DNA of 64,000 nucleotides from an uncultured Massilia sp. Lineage in GTDB: Bacteria; Pseudomonadota; Gammaproteobacteria; Burkholderiales; Burkholderiaceae. The translations under genes were made by a program, and so were the position numbers. Under the pieces are notes generated by a model, which had not been told where the DNA came from, did no database searches, and worked only from the letters and a program-made list of their open reading frames with translations. The stretch is from positions 6,886 to 70,885 of the forward strand of contig CAMLMV010000034.1 of the NCBI GenBank assembly GCA_946481275.1. Reading direction: 5' to 3'. Positions 16,574 through 26,030 of this stretch are shown here, piece after piece (position 1 is the first letter of the stretch; every line of letters begins with the position of its first letter).

Positions 16574-18190
16574 ATGGAGACCGTCGAAGTCATCCTGGCG
16601 ATGCTGCTCGCCGTGATCGCCAGCGGCTACGTGGCACGGGTGCTGCCCATCGCCCTGCCCCTGCCGCTGATCCAGATCGCGGCGGGCGCCGTCATCTCGG
16701 GCGTCTTCCGCCACGGCATCGCACTGGACCCGGACATCTTTTTCCTGCTGTTCCTGCCCCCGCTGCTGTTCGTGGACGGCTGGCGCATCCCCAAGATCGG
16801 CCTGTTCCGCGACAAGGCGACGATCCTCGAACTCGCGCTGGGACTCGTCCTGTTCACCGTCGTCGGCGCGGGCTGGCTGCTGCACTGGATGATCCCCGCG
16901 ATGCCGCTGGCGGTCGCCTTCGCGCTGGCCGCCATCGTGGCGCCGACGGACCCGGTCGCCGTGTCGTCGATCACCGCGCGCGTGCCGATGCCCCCGCGCC
17001 TCATGCACATCGTCGAAGGCGAGAGCCTGCTCAACGATGCGAGTGGCCTCGTGTGCTTCCGCTTCGCCGTCGCCGCGGCCGTGACCGGGCATTTCTCGCT
17101 GGCGCAGGCAAGCCTGACGTTCTTATGGGTCGCGCTGGCGGGCATCGCGGCCGGCGTCGCGATCACGTTCGCCATCACCCGCGCGCACGGCATCCTGCAA
17201 CGGCGTTTCGGCGAAGAGGATGGCGTGCCGGTGCTGATCAACCTCCTGACCCCGTTCGGCGCCTACCTCGTGGCCGAGCGCCTGGACGCGTCGGGCATCC
17301 TGGCGGCGGTGGCGGCCGGCATCACGATGAGCTACCTGGAATTGTCGGGCGGCGCGACGCCGGGCACGCGCATTCGCCGCAACGTCATCTGGGACGCGCT
17401 GCAATTCACCCTGAACGGCACGATGTTCGTGCTGCTGGGCGAACAGCTGCCGGACATCGTCCGCCGGGCCCTGCACCCGGACGGCGGCACGCCGTTCGAC
17501 CCGTGGTGGCTCGCCAGCCGCGCCCTCGCGTTCAGCCTGGCCCTCGTGCTGCTGCGTTTCGTGTGGGTGTGGATCTCGCTGCAGCTGACGATCCTGAACC
17601 GCAAGCGCCTCGGGCGCCAGGTCTTCAAGCCCAGGCTGCGCGTGATGCTGGCCACGTCGGTGGCGGGCGTGCGCGGCGCGCTGACGATGGCCGGCGTGAT
17701 GACCCTGCCGCTCGCGCTGCCGAACGGCGCGCCGTTCCCCGCGCGCCACCTCGCGATCTTCCTGGCCAGCAGCGTGATCGTCGTGTCGCTGCTGCTCGCC
17801 AGCGCCGCGCTGCCCGCCCTGCTGCGCGGCCTGGAAATGCCGCCCGAGCCGGACGCGAAGTGCAACGAGGACGATGCGCGCCACGCGGCGACGCTGGCCG
17901 CCATCGCCGCGCTGGAACGGGCGCGGAAGGCGGACGGCCAGGACGACGACAGGGCCGTGGCCCACGTGCTGCGGCTGTACCGGCACCGCCTGGATGCGAC
18001 CGACGCGGCGGGCGGCAACGGCGACGCGCAGGCGCTCAAGGACAAGGAGCGCGGCTACCGGCTGCTCGCGCTGAACGCGGAGCGGGACACGGTGCTGCGT
18101 CTCGCGCGGCGCATGGACATCTCGGACGAGACGGCGCGCCGGCTGCTGCGCCAGATCGACCTGCTGGAAGCCAGGTATCAACTCGACTGA
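16574..18190 (+). CDS. CPA1-family Na+/H+ antiporter
   Basis: 538 residues. The ATG at 16574 follows an AAAGGAG site with good spacing; a GTG five codons earlier lies within that site and was rejected. About 11-12 hydrophobic segments span residues 1-415, with FLLFLPPLLFVDGWR, the ion-binding APTDPVAVSS and GESLLNDASGLV motifs (Asp pair), and RGALTMAGVMTLPL, all typical of NhaP/YjcE-type exchangers. A soluble ~110-residue tail rich in charged residues follows. It exchanges cytoplasmic Na+ (or K+) for protons at the inner membrane. Stands alone. Confidence 0.9.
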   Translation: METVEVILAMLLAVIASGYVARVLPIALPLPLIQIAAGAVISGVFRHGIALDPDIFFLLFLPPLLFVDGWRIPKIGLFRDKATILELALGLVLFTVVGAGWLLHWMIPAMPLAVAFALAAIVAPTDPVAVSSITARVPMPPRLMHIVEGESLLNDASGLVCFRFAVAAAVTGHFSLAQASLTFLWVALAGIAAGVAITFAITRAHGILQRRFGEEDGVPVLINLLTPFGAYLVAERLDASGILAAVAAGITMSYLELSGGATPGTRIRRNVIWDALQFTLNGTMFVLLGEQLPDIVRRALHPDGGTPFDPWWLASRALAFSLALVLLRFVWVWISLQLTILNRKRLGRQVFKPRLRVMLATSVAGVRGALTMAGVMTLPLALPNGAPFPARHLAIFLASSVIVVSLLLASAALPALLRGLEMPPEPDAKCNEDDARHAATLAAIAALERARKADGQDDDRAVAHVLRLYRHRLDATDAAGGNGDAQALKDKERGYRLLALNAERDTVLRLARRMDISDETARRLLRQIDLLEARYQLD

Positions 18191-18199
18191 GCAGCAGGA

Positions 18200-18502
18200 C
18201 TAGCTGCCGCGGCTGCTCTTCAGCCAGTCGCGGCCCCGTTCGTCGAGCGCCCTGGCGATGACCTCGGGCGGCAGGCTGTACACGGTGGCCCACGTCGCGC
18301 GGCCGTCCGGCGCGTTCGATGGAAAACTCGTCGTCTCGATGGGCCAGTGGTACTTGCGCTTGAGCGCGCGGACGATGGCGGCCAGGGTCACGCGGCCGCG
18401 CAGCGGTTCGGCACCCGCCTGGTCGGCGTTGGACAGGAGGACGGCGAGGACCATGCCGCGCGCGGTGCGCGGGCCGGGGAAGATGGGGGATTTGCTGGGC
18501 AT
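18200..18502 (-). CDS. Small hypothetical protein
   Basis: 100 residues, in the space between two convergent or tandem plus-strand genes. The middle, LRGRVTLAAIVRALKRKYHWPIETTSF, could form a helix-turn-helix-like pair, and the C-terminus RALDERGRDWLKSS is a charged helix. No family recognised. Codon use agrees with neighbours, and the reading frame runs the full gap, which supports it being real. Confidence 0.5.
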   Translation of the reverse strand: MPSKSPIFPGPRTARGMVLAVLLSNADQAGAEPLRGRVTLAAIVRALKRKYHWPIETTSFPSNAPDGRATWATVYSLPPEVIARALDERGRDWLKSSRGS

Positions 18503-18608
18503 GGCGCCATTCTAGCGGGCCTGCACTACGTTAGTTCGCGAACGGTGCGCGATGGCGGCCGGCGTAGACTGGCACGGGCAACCCCTCCATGCGAACGACG
18601 AGTCCCCG

Positions 18609-19736
18609 ATGAAGAGCGAAGACCACGCCTTGCACGACCCGGTGCCGAACACCGATCCGCCCGCCGCCGCGAAGGCTGCGGGCCTGCGCTACGTCCACGA
18701 CGACCGTCCCGGCATCTTGCGCGAACCGGTCAAGGACGGCTTTCGCTACCTCGACGCGAAGGGCGAGCCGGTCGAGGACGAGGCCACCCTCAAGCGCATC
18801 AAGTCGCTGGCGATTCCGCCCGCGTGGACGGACGTGTGGATCTGCCCCCAGGCCAGCGGCCACCTGCAGGCGACGGGCCGCGACGCGCGCGGGCGCAAGC
18901 AGTACCGCTACCACCCGAAATGGCGCGAGGTGCGCGACGAGGTGAAGTACGAACGCATGATCAAGTTCGGCAAGGCGCTGCCGCTGATCCGCAAGGAAGT
19001 CGACCGCGCATTGAGCCTCCCCGGCCTGCCGCGCGAAAAAGTCCTCGCGACGATCGTCTACCTGCTGGAAGCGACGATGATGCGCATCGGTAACGACGAG
19101 TACGCCCGCGAGAACAAGTCGTATGGCCTGACGACCCTGCGCAACCGCCACGTGAAGATCGACGGCAGCGAGGTCGAGTTCCGCTTCCGCGGCAAGAGCG
19201 GCGTGGTCCACGACGTCAAGGTGCACGACCGGCGCCTCGCCCGCATCATCCAGCGCACGCGCGACCTGCCCGGCCAGGACCTGTTCCAGTACCTCGACGA
19301 GGACGGCGAAACGCACACGGTGGGATCGAGCGACGTGAACGACTACCTGCGCACGATCACGGGCGAGGATTACACGGCGAAGGATTTCCGCACGTGGTCC
19401 GGGACCGTCCTTGCCGCGATGGCGCTGCAGGAATTCGAGGCCGTCGATTCCGACACGCAGGCGAAGAAGAACGTCGTGCGCGCCATCGAATCCGTCGCGG
19501 AACGGCTGGGCAATACCCCGTCCGTCTGCCGCAAGTGCTATGTGCACCCTGCCGTGCTGGACGCCTACCTGGACGGCACGATGCTGGAAGGCCTGCGCGC
19601 GCGCGCGGAGGAAAGCCTCGTCGAAGACCTGAAGGATTTGCAGCCCGAAGAGGCGGCCGTGCTTGCGATGCTGGAACGGCGCCTCGCGCAGGAAACTGCC
19701 GCCAACGACCTGGCCGTGAAGCGGCGCGCCGCCTGA
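18609..19736 (+). CDS. Bacterial DNA topoisomerase IB
   Basis: 375 residues from the ATG at 18609; an ATG at 18552 would add 19 residues and cannot be excluded, as neither has a strong ribosome site. Matches poxvirus-like topoisomerase IB: N-terminal domain with IPPAWTDVWICP and GRKQYRYH, catalytic domain with Arg and Lys in YLLEATMMRIGNDEYARENKSYGLTTL and FRGKSGV, KDFRTWSGT, and the nucleophilic Tyr in VCRKCYVHPAV. It relaxes supercoils through a 3'-phosphotyrosine intermediate. Present in scattered bacteria including many Burkholderiales and usually non-essential. Confidence 0.9.
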   Translation: MKSEDHALHDPVPNTDPPAAAKAAGLRYVHDDRPGILREPVKDGFRYLDAKGEPVEDEATLKRIKSLAIPPAWTDVWICPQASGHLQATGRDARGRKQYRYHPKWREVRDEVKYERMIKFGKALPLIRKEVDRALSLPGLPREKVLATIVYLLEATMMRIGNDEYARENKSYGLTTLRNRHVKIDGSEVEFRFRGKSGVVHDVKVHDRRLARIIQRTRDLPGQDLFQYLDEDGETHTVGSSDVNDYLRTITGEDYTAKDFRTWSGTVLAAMALQEFEAVDSDTQAKKNVVRAIESVAERLGNTPSVCRKCYVHPAVLDAYLDGTMLEGLRARAEESLVEDLKDLQPEEAAVLAMLERRLAQETAANDLAVKRRAA

Positions 19737-19759
19737 ACCCCTCCAACGAAAGGAACCCC

Positions 19760-20782
19760 ATGAGCAGCATCGAACTCGTCGCGGAATTCGGCCACCAGGT
19801 GACGGGCGTCACCGTCGCCGAAGACGGTCGCATCTTCGTCAACTTTCCCCGCTGGACCGAGGACAACGAGGTGTCCGTCGCCGAATGGAAGGACGGCCAG
19901 CTGCGGCCGTATCCGGACGAAGGCTGGAACGGCTGGCGCAACGCCAGGAAGGACGAGGTCACGCCGCACGACCACTGGGTGTGCGTGCAGAGCGTCGTCG
20001 CCGACCAGCGCGGCAGCCTGTGGGTGCTGGACCCGGCCGCGCCGGCGCAGGCGCACCTCGTGGCCGGCGGCGCGAAGCTCGTGCGCATCGACCTCGCAAC
20101 CGACAGGGTGACGCAGACGATCGCGTTCGACGAGGACGCGGCGCCGCAAGGCTCGTATCTCAACGACGTGCGCTTCTCGAACGACGGCAGGTACGCCTAC
20201 ATCACCGATTCCGGCGTGCAGGGCGCGCTGCTCGTCGTCGACATCGCATCCGGCAAGGCGGCGCGCGTGCTGGACGGCCACCCGTCCACGCAGATGAAGA
20301 AGGGCCTCGATGTCACGGCCGACGGCAAGGTCCTGCGCCGCCCCGACGGCCGCGGCGTGGAATTCTCGGCCGACGGCATCGAGCTGTCCGGCGACGGCAA
20401 GTATTTGTACTGGCAGGCGATCAAGGGGGACGAGCTGTATCGCATCCCCACGGCCGCCCTCCATGGCGAAGACATCGTCGGGCAGGTCGAACCGTACGGG
20501 ACGAACGGCGTCAACGACGGCCTGCTGATCGCGCGCGGCACGGACCTCATGTACCTGACGTCCGTGCAGGACGATGCGATCAAGGTGCGCGACCTGTCCG
20601 AGGGCCCGTCCGCACCGGTGCGCATCGTCGTGCAGGACGAGCGGCTGCGCTGGCCGGACACCTTCAGCCAGGGACCGGACGGCACGATCTACGTGACCAC
20701 GTCGCACATCCAGGACTCGGCGTTCTTCAAGCCGGAGGCGCCGGCGGCATTGCCGACGCAGTTGTGGAAGGTCGTGGTTTAA
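19760..20782 (+). CDS. MRJP/yellow-family beta-propeller protein
   Basis: 340 residues after an AAAGGA site. The sequence has the features of the major royal jelly protein/yellow family: GRIFVNFPRW near residue 30, GSLWVLDP, SYLNDVRFSNDGRYAYITDSG, GIELSGDGKYLYWQA and a late DGTIYVTTSHIQD. Bacterial members are six-bladed propellers related to SMP-30/gluconolactonases; their substrate is usually unknown. No signal peptide is visible, so it is probably cytoplasmic. The stop codon overlaps the stop of the convergent FMN-protein gene by 4 nt. Confidence 0.8.
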   Translation: MSSIELVAEFGHQVTGVTVAEDGRIFVNFPRWTEDNEVSVAEWKDGQLRPYPDEGWNGWRNARKDEVTPHDHWVCVQSVVADQRGSLWVLDPAAPAQAHLVAGGAKLVRIDLATDRVTQTIAFDEDAAPQGSYLNDVRFSNDGRYAYITDSGVQGALLVVDIASGKAARVLDGHPSTQMKKGLDVTADGKVLRRPDGRGVEFSADGIELSGDGKYLYWQAIKGDELYRIPTAALHGEDIVGQVEPYGTNGVNDGLLIARGTDLMYLTSVQDDAIKVRDLSEGPSAPVRIVVQDERLRWPDTFSQGPDGTIYVTTSHIQDSAFFKPEAPAALPTQLWKVVV

Positions 20783-21663
20783 CCAGCCAGTCCGAACGCC
20801 CCGGGGCGCAACCATCCGCGCACGATCCGGAAGCGCCACGTGCGCTCCACCGGCGGCACGCGCTCCGGCCCGGCCGCCTCCCAGTCGACGTCCACGACGC
20901 CCTGCAGCTGCAGCACGTCGCCGGTCGCGAAGTCGGCCACCACGATCGCGGCGCGCGGCTCCACCAGAAAATTCCCGAGCGTGTTGAAGTACCGGTTGCC
21001 CGCGTAATCCGGCACGACGAGCACGTCCCCCTCCAGCCGCGCGAAGCCGGCCGGGCCGCCCCGGTGCGAGACGTCCAGGCCCGCCGCACCGTCGTGCGCG
21101 TCCGCGCCGCTGGCGCTGGCCACGAACAGCGTGGGCGTCTCCGCCAGCATGGTCCGCGCCCGCGCCGGCAGGTCGGCATCGAACGTGCTCACCGGGCCCG
21201 GCGTGCGCTGGGCCGACTGGAGCGAGCGCACGTGGATGTAGCGCGGGCAGTTGCCGAAGGATTGCACGACGTCGACGGCGAAGCCGGTCTCTCCGAGTGC
21301 GGAGACGACGCCGTTCAGGCGGTTGCGCCGGCGCGTACCGAGGTCGATGCCGAGCATCCCGACCGGTGCGCCGGCCGCGAGCCGCGCCCGCACCGGATCG
21401 TCGGGCGACGGCAGCGCGGCCACGTCGAGGCGCACCGGATCGGGCGAGATGGCGAAGCCGGGAGAACCCTCCACGAGGGTCGCCAGCGGCCAGCCCTCCG
21501 CATCCGCGACGGCCACGGCCACGAACGGCAGCAGCGGGAAGAAGGTGCGGTGCTGGTCCGGCATGCGGTTGCGGATCGGCGCGTTGAACGGGTCGACGCC
21601 GGCCAGCGCCTGTGCAATCAACTCGCCTTTGTGGAACGGCATCGGAATGCGGTCGCCATCCAT
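20779..21663 (-). CDS. Pyridoxamine 5'-phosphate oxidase-like FMN-binding protein
   Basis: 294 residues. Two split-barrel halves are suggested: FVAVAVADAEGWPLATLVEGSPGF and LFVASASGADAHDGAAGLDVSHRGGPAGF. The second is the characteristic HRGG substrate/FMN-binding region, followed by FLVEPRAAIVVADF. Relatives are flavin- or pyridoxal-binding oxidoreductases of unknown physiological role. It starts after a GAGGAG site and lies 10 nt behind the GST gene, so both are likely on one leftward transcript, perhaps a detoxification pair. Confidence 0.8.
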   Translation of the reverse strand: MDGDRIPMPFHKGELIAQALAGVDPFNAPIRNRMPDQHRTFFPLLPFVAVAVADAEGWPLATLVEGSPGFAISPDPVRLDVAALPSPDDPVRARLAAGAPVGMLGIDLGTRRRNRLNGVVSALGETGFAVDVVQSFGNCPRYIHVRSLQSAQRTPGPVSTFDADLPARARTMLAETPTLFVASASGADAHDGAAGLDVSHRGGPAGFARLEGDVLVVPDYAGNRYFNTLGNFLVEPRAAIVVADFATGDVLQLQGVVDVDWEAAGPERVPPVERTWRFRIVRGWLRPGAFGLAG

Positions 21664-21673
21664 GATCGTCTCC

Positions 21674-22273
21674 TCACTCGGCCGGCATCGGCACGAAACC
21701 CGGCAGCGCCTGCACGCGGCCGATCCAGGCGCGCACCTGCGGGTATGGATCGAGCGCGATGCCGCCTTCCGGCGCGTGCGCGATATAGCTGTAGCACGCG
21801 ACGTCCGCGATGGTCGGCGCGGCGCCCACGAGCCAGTCGCGCGCGGCCAGCTCGCCTTCCATCAGCCCCAGCACGCGGGCGGCCAGCGCCTGCGACAGGG
21901 GGGCCGGCACGCCCGTGTCGTAGAACCGGGCCGACACGCGCGCCGCGGCCGGGCCGAACATGATCTCGCCCGCCGCCTGCGACAGCCAGCGTTGCACGCG
22001 GGCCGCGCCGGCAGGGTCTTCCGGCAGCCAGGCGCCGCCCGGCGCGTAGCGCTTCGCGAGGTAGACGAGGATGGCATTGCTGTCGGCCAGCACCACGTCG
22101 CCATCCTGCAGCACGGGGATCTGGCCGAGCGGGTTCATGGCGCGGAACGCGGGCGAGTTGCGCACGTCGGCCGGGCTGTCGGCGAATTCATAGGTCAGGT
22201 CGAGCAGGTGCAGGAACAGCCGGGCGCGGTGCGTGTGGCCGGACAGGCGGGTGCCGTGGAGGATGCGGGTCAT
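21674..22273 (-). CDS. Glutathione S-transferase family protein
   Basis: 199 residues with an N-terminal thioredoxin-like domain (NPLGQIPVLQDGD, then LADSNAILVYLAKRY, the cis-Pro and Ser/Asn glutathione contacts) and an all-helical C-terminal domain (GAAPTIADVACYSY). It would conjugate glutathione to electrophiles. It is divergent from a LysR regulator gene, with a short palindrome between them, which suggests that regulator controls it. The FMN-binding gene follows 10 nt downstream. Confidence 0.88.
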   Translation of the reverse strand: MTRILHGTRLSGHTHRARLFLHLLDLTYEFADSPADVRNSPAFRAMNPLGQIPVLQDGDVVLADSNAILVYLAKRYAPGGAWLPEDPAGAARVQRWLSQAAGEIMFGPAAARVSARFYDTGVPAPLSQALAARVLGLMEGELAARDWLVGAAPTIADVACYSYIAHAPEGGIALDPYPQVRAWIGRVQALPGFVPMPAE

Positions 22274-22327
22274 GGTCGTCTCTCAATTCGTTGTCGGTCC
22301 CAGCATCGTAGTGCCGAATCATTCACA

Positions 22328-22338
22328 CCGGAATCCGG
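22328..22338. promoter_or_regulatory. Palindrome in the GST-lysR divergent region
   Basis: CCGGAATCCGG is an 11-bp perfect palindrome about a central A, 38 nt before the lysR start and 54 nt before the GST start. LysR-type regulators commonly bind imperfect palindromes between themselves and a divergent target. A CATAAT hexamer (22339-22344) directly follows. Assignment as an operator is inferred from position. Confidence 0.4.
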
Positions 22339-22376
22339 CATAATGACAATTCAGCATTCCGATTTTCGCAATAATC

Positions 22377-23270
22377 ATGGACCGACTCGACGAGCTGCAC
22401 GTGTTCATCGCCATCCTCGACGCGGGCAGCATGGCGTCCGCCGCGCGCAAGCTGGGCCGTTCGCCGGCGGCCGTCACGCGCATCCTGGGCACATTGGAAA
22501 GCCGCGCCGGCGCGCGCCTGTTCGAACGCAGCACGCGCCGCCTGACGCCGACGGAAACCGGCTTGCGCCTCGCGGAACAGGCACGGCGCCTGCTGGCCGA
22601 CTACGATGCCGCGCTGCAGCCGCCGGGCGCCGGCACGCCGCGCGGCCTGTTGCGGCTGACGGCGCCGACCGTGTTCGGCCGCCGCCACGTGGCGCCCGTC
22701 GTCACGCGCTTCCTCGCGCTGCATCCGGACATCCAGGTCGACCTGACGCTGTCCGACCGCAACGTCGACCTGATCGAGGAAAGTCTCGACGCCGCCCTGC
22801 GCATCGGCGCGTTATCGCACCTGAGCCTCGTCGCGCGCCGGCTGGGCGAAGTGCGCCGCGTCACGGTCGCGAGCCCCGCCTACCTCGACCGGCGCGGCAC
22901 GCCGCTGGTCCCGGCCGACCTCGCGGGCCACGAGCTGATCATGTCGACGGCCGTGCGCACGCTGGCCGAATGGCGCTTCCGCGCGGAGGGCCGCGAGCAC
23001 GTCGTGCGCTACAGCCCGCGCCTGCGCATGAACGACACGGAAGCCATGCTGGCGGCCGCGCGCGACGGCTTCGGCATCGCGCGGGCGCTGTCGTACCAGG
23101 TCGAGCCGGACCTGCGGACCGGCGCACTGCGCCGCCTGCTCGTGGACTACGAACCGGAGCCGGCGCCCGTGCACCTCGTGATGCCCAGCAGCCGCCACAT
23201 GGCGCCGCGGCTGCGCGCGTTCGTCGACTTCGCGGTGCGGGAGTTCGCGGAGCTGGATGTGATCCGCTGA
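22377..23270 (+). CDS. LysR-family transcriptional regulator
   Basis: 297 residues. The N-terminal winged helix-turn-helix is clear (FIAILDAGSMASAARKLGRSPAAVTRILGTLESRAGARLFERSTRRLTPTE in outline, about residues 8-60). A periplasmic-binding-like effector domain follows, with LRLTAPTVFGRRHVAPVVTRFL and SLVARRLGEVRRVTVASPAYL. The subgroup is that of repressors or activators of adjacent oxidoreductases. The likely target is the divergent GST/FMN-protein operon. Confidence 0.9.
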   Translation: MDRLDELHVFIAILDAGSMASAARKLGRSPAAVTRILGTLESRAGARLFERSTRRLTPTETGLRLAEQARRLLADYDAALQPPGAGTPRGLLRLTAPTVFGRRHVAPVVTRFLALHPDIQVDLTLSDRNVDLIEESLDAALRIGALSHLSLVARRLGEVRRVTVASPAYLDRRGTPLVPADLAGHELIMSTAVRTLAEWRFRAEGREHVVRYSPRLRMNDTEAMLAAARDGFGIARALSYQVEPDLRTGALRRLLVDYEPEPAPVHLVMPSSRHMAPRLRAFVDFAVREFAELDVIR

Positions 23271-23277
23271 CGCCGCC

Positions 23278-23814
23278 TCAGAACATCAACCGCCCTTCGA
23301 TCGAATCGTCGAGCGTCTTGCCGACGAGCGCCCCGACCGCGACCTTGGCGCCCGCGACGAGGTTGCCGTGCTTGTTGTCCCAGTAGTAGCCCGACTGCGG
23401 CGTGAACTTGATGACGCTGATGCGCGGGTCGTCCTCGCCTTCCGTGAACCACGTCTTCAGCATCGGATTCCACAGGTCGTGGATGCGCGCGCGGTCTTGC
23501 AGGATCTCGGCGCGGCCTTCCAGTTCCAGGAAGCCCGCGTGCGCGTCGCGCTGGAAGTACAGCTTGACGGCCGCGTTGGCCGCGAGCTCGTGGTTCTTGT
23601 GGCTGTCGTTCGCGCTCAGGAACCACAGGTTGCCGGCGTCGTCGGCCTTGCGCACGCTCATCGGGCGCACGCCGTTCGTCGAACCCGTGCTGCTCGCCGT
23701 GCAGAAGAAGCAGGTGTCCGCATCGTGGGTCATGTCCTTCACGCGCCTGATCGCTTCGATGCCGCTCAGGTCGCGGCGGTTCGTTTCGGGCTGGTTGCGG
23801 TTGATCGAGTCCAT
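23278..23814 (-). CDS. General stress protein 26-type FMN-binding split-barrel protein
   Basis: 178 residues. The ATG at 23814 follows a GGAGG site five bases upstream; the frame is open further but without such a site. Features: FFCTASSTGSTNGVRPMSVRKAD, LWFLSANDSHKNHELAANAAVKLYFQ, and a C-terminal region ISVIKFTPQSGYYWDNKHG. These match the pyridoxamine-phosphate-oxidase-related YdaG/GSP26 family, which binds FMN or FAD and rises under general stress. Converges with lysR. Confidence 0.85.
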   Translation of the reverse strand: MDSINRNQPETNRRDLSGIEAIRRVKDMTHDADTCFFCTASSTGSTNGVRPMSVRKADDAGNLWFLSANDSHKNHELAANAAVKLYFQRDAHAGFLELEGRAEILQDRARIHDLWNPMLKTWFTEGEDDPRISVIKFTPQSGYYWDNKHGNLVAGAKVAVGALVGKTLDDSIEGRLMF

Positions 23815-23936
23815 GATTCCTCCGTCGGCCGGGATGGCCGTGTCGTCGCGCATGATCCGGCCCGCCGGTGGCGCCGTCTGTGCGCGGGCGCACAACCGCA
23901 TATACTGGACGGCTCGACATCGACTAGGGGATATCC

Positions 23937-24635
23937 ATGACACAGAAGATCATCGGTATGCTGGGCGGGATGAGCTGGAAAAGCTCGGCCGAATACTATC
24001 GCCTCATCAACGAGGGCGTGCGCGACCGGCTCGGCGGCCTGCATTCGGCGCGCTGCCTCATGTGGTCGTTCGACTTCGACGACATCGCCGTCCTGCAGCG
24101 CGCAGACCGCTGGGAAGAGGCGGCGCAGCTGATGGTCGAGGCGGCGCAGCGGCTCGAGCGCGGCGGCGCCGACTTCCTCGTCATCTGCACGAACACCATG
24201 CACAAGGCGTATCCCCGGATCCGCGCCGCGGTCGACCTGCCGCTCCTGCACATCGCCGACCCCACGGCCGAGCGCATCAAGGCCGCCGGTTTCAAACGCG
24301 TGGGCCTGCTGGGCACCGCCTTCACGATGGAGCAGGATTTTTATAAAGGCCGGCTCGTCGACCAGCACGGCCTGGACGTGCTCGTACCCGATGCGGACGA
24401 CCGCGCCACGGTCCACCGCATCATCTACGAGGAACTCGTGCAGGGGCGGATCGAAGCGGCGTCGCGCGAGGCCTACCGCGGCGTGATCCGCCGCCTCGTC
24501 GCCGCCGGCGCCGAGGCGATCATCCTCGGCTGCACGGAGATCATGCTGCTCGTCGGGCCCGAGGACAGCCCCGTGCCCCTGTACGACACGACGGGGCTGC
24601 ATGCGGAGGCGGCGGTCGAACTGGCGCTGGGGTGA
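23937..24635 (+). CDS. Aspartate/glutamate racemase family protein
   Basis: 232 residues of the Asp/Glu/hydantoin racemase superfamily. The two catalytic cysteines are present in VICTNTMHK and LGCTEIMLL, with the opening strand IGMLGGMSW typical of YgeA-type amino-acid racemases. It would interconvert L- and D-forms of aspartate or another amino acid without PLP. It stands alone and converges with the FAD oxidase gene after 3 nt. Confidence 0.88.
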   Translation: MTQKIIGMLGGMSWKSSAEYYRLINEGVRDRLGGLHSARCLMWSFDFDDIAVLQRADRWEEAAQLMVEAAQRLERGGADFLVICTNTMHKAYPRIRAAVDLPLLHIADPTAERIKAAGFKRVGLLGTAFTMEQDFYKGRLVDQHGLDVLVPDADDRATVHRIIYEELVQGRIEAASREAYRGVIRRLVAAGAEAIILGCTEIMLLVGPEDSPVPLYDTTGLHAEAAVELALG

Positions 24636-24638
24636 CGC

Positions 24639-26030
24639 TCACCCGCTTGGCGCGATGTTGTGGTTGAAGCGGAACAGGTTGTCCGGGTCATAGCGCCGCT
24701 TCACCTGCACCAGCCGGTCCCAGTTCGTGCCGTACGCCTCGTGGATGCGCGATCCCTCGTCCTGGGTAAGAAAATTGATGTACACGCTGCCCGCCGCGTA
24801 CGGCGCCACGGCCGCGAAGAATTCGCGCGCCCAGGCCACGCAGCGTGTGTCGTCGGCGGCGTCAAGCCAGCGTCCGTGCACGTTCATCGCGTACATCACG
24901 TTGCGGTGCGGGTACGCGGTGGCATCGACGGCCGGCTCGTTCGCCCGGCCGCCGATGAGGCCCAGGAAGATCTCGCACTGCGGCGTGGGCACGGCGGCGG
25001 CGTAGCGCAGCACGAGGTCGACCGCGTCGTCGGACAAGGTCGTGAAATTGTGCGACTTCCAGTAATTGCGCGCGCCCGGCGCCAGCAGCGGGTCGAACGT
25101 CTTCTGCCACGCCGCGTAGGGCACGGCGCCCACGTGCTCGCCCAGCACGTCGCCGAACGACCGCACCGGCGCAAGCACGGGCTCCGCTTCCTCCGGCGGG
25201 CGCGGCGAGAACACGGCCAGCGCGACGATGTCCTGGCCGTGCACGGCCTCCGGCAGGAACGGCAGCGGCGGCGCCTTGCGTAGTACGGCCCAGATCGAGA
25301 CGTCGTTCGGCAGCGTGTCCACGTAGTCGCGGTAGCGGCGCAGCACGGCCTGCCCCTGCGCGGCCGGGAACACGACCAGCCCGGCCGTCACGTGCGGCCC
25401 CACGGCATGCAGCGCGAACTCGAAGCGCGTGACGACGCCGAAGTTCCCGCCGCCGCCGCGGATCGCCCAGAACAGGTCCGGCTCCTGGCGCGGCCCGATG
25501 TGGCGCCGGCGCGCATCCGCCGTCACGATCTCCGCGCCCACGAGGCTGTCCACCGTCAGCCCCAGCATGCGCGACAGCCAGCCGAAGCCGCCGCCCAGCG
25601 TCAGGCCCGCCGCGCCCGTCGTGGAATTGATGCCGAGGGGGACGGCGAGGCCGCAGGCCTGCGTTTCATGGTCGACGTCGGACAGCAGCGCACCGCCGTC
25701 GACGTAGGCGAGGCAGGCGTCCGGGTCGACGTGGACGCTCCGCATGCTGGACAGGTCGATCACGAGCCCGTCGTCGCAGATGGCGTTGCCGGCGATGTTG
25801 TGGCCGCCGCCGCGCACGGCCAGCGGCAGGCCGTGGTCGCGCGCGAACGCGACGGCCGTGCACACGTCGGCCGTGCCGGCGCAGCGCGCGATCAGCGCCG
25901 GGCGGCGGTCGATCATCGCGTTCCAGATCTGCCGCGCGCCATCGTAGTCGGGGTCGCCCGGCTGCAGCAGCGGCCCCCGCAAGGCGGCCCGCAGGCCGTC
26001 GACTGTTTCCTCTTTCAACGCAGTCATCAT
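24639..26030 (-). CDS. FAD-linked oxidase with berberine-bridge C-terminus
   Basis: 463 residues. The ATG at 26030 has GGAGG at good spacing; an in-frame extension upstream has none. N-terminal PCMH FAD domain with RGGGHNIAGN, whose His normally bonds FAD covalently, then GLTLGGGFGWLSRMLGLTVDSL. C-terminal berberine-bridge segment ends with YDPDNLFRFNHNI. The second Cys linkage of bicovalent members is not evident, so a single covalent bond is likely. Relatives oxidise sugars, alcohols or alkaloids with O2. Substrate unknown. Confidence 0.85.
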   Translation of the reverse strand: MMTALKEETVDGLRAALRGPLLQPGDPDYDGARQIWNAMIDRRPALIARCAGTADVCTAVAFARDHGLPLAVRGGGHNIAGNAICDDGLVIDLSSMRSVHVDPDACLAYVDGGALLSDVDHETQACGLAVPLGINSTTGAAGLTLGGGFGWLSRMLGLTVDSLVGAEIVTADARRRHIGPRQEPDLFWAIRGGGGNFGVVTRFEFALHAVGPHVTAGLVVFPAAQGQAVLRRYRDYVDTLPNDVSIWAVLRKAPPLPFLPEAVHGQDIVALAVFSPRPPEEAEPVLAPVRSFGDVLGEHVGAVPYAAWQKTFDPLLAPGARNYWKSHNFTTLSDDAVDLVLRYAAAVPTPQCEIFLGLIGGRANEPAVDATAYPHRNVMYAMNVHGRWLDAADDTRCVAWAREFFAAVAPYAAGSVYINFLTQDEGSRIHEAYGTNWDRLVQVKRRYDPDNLFRFNHNIAPSG

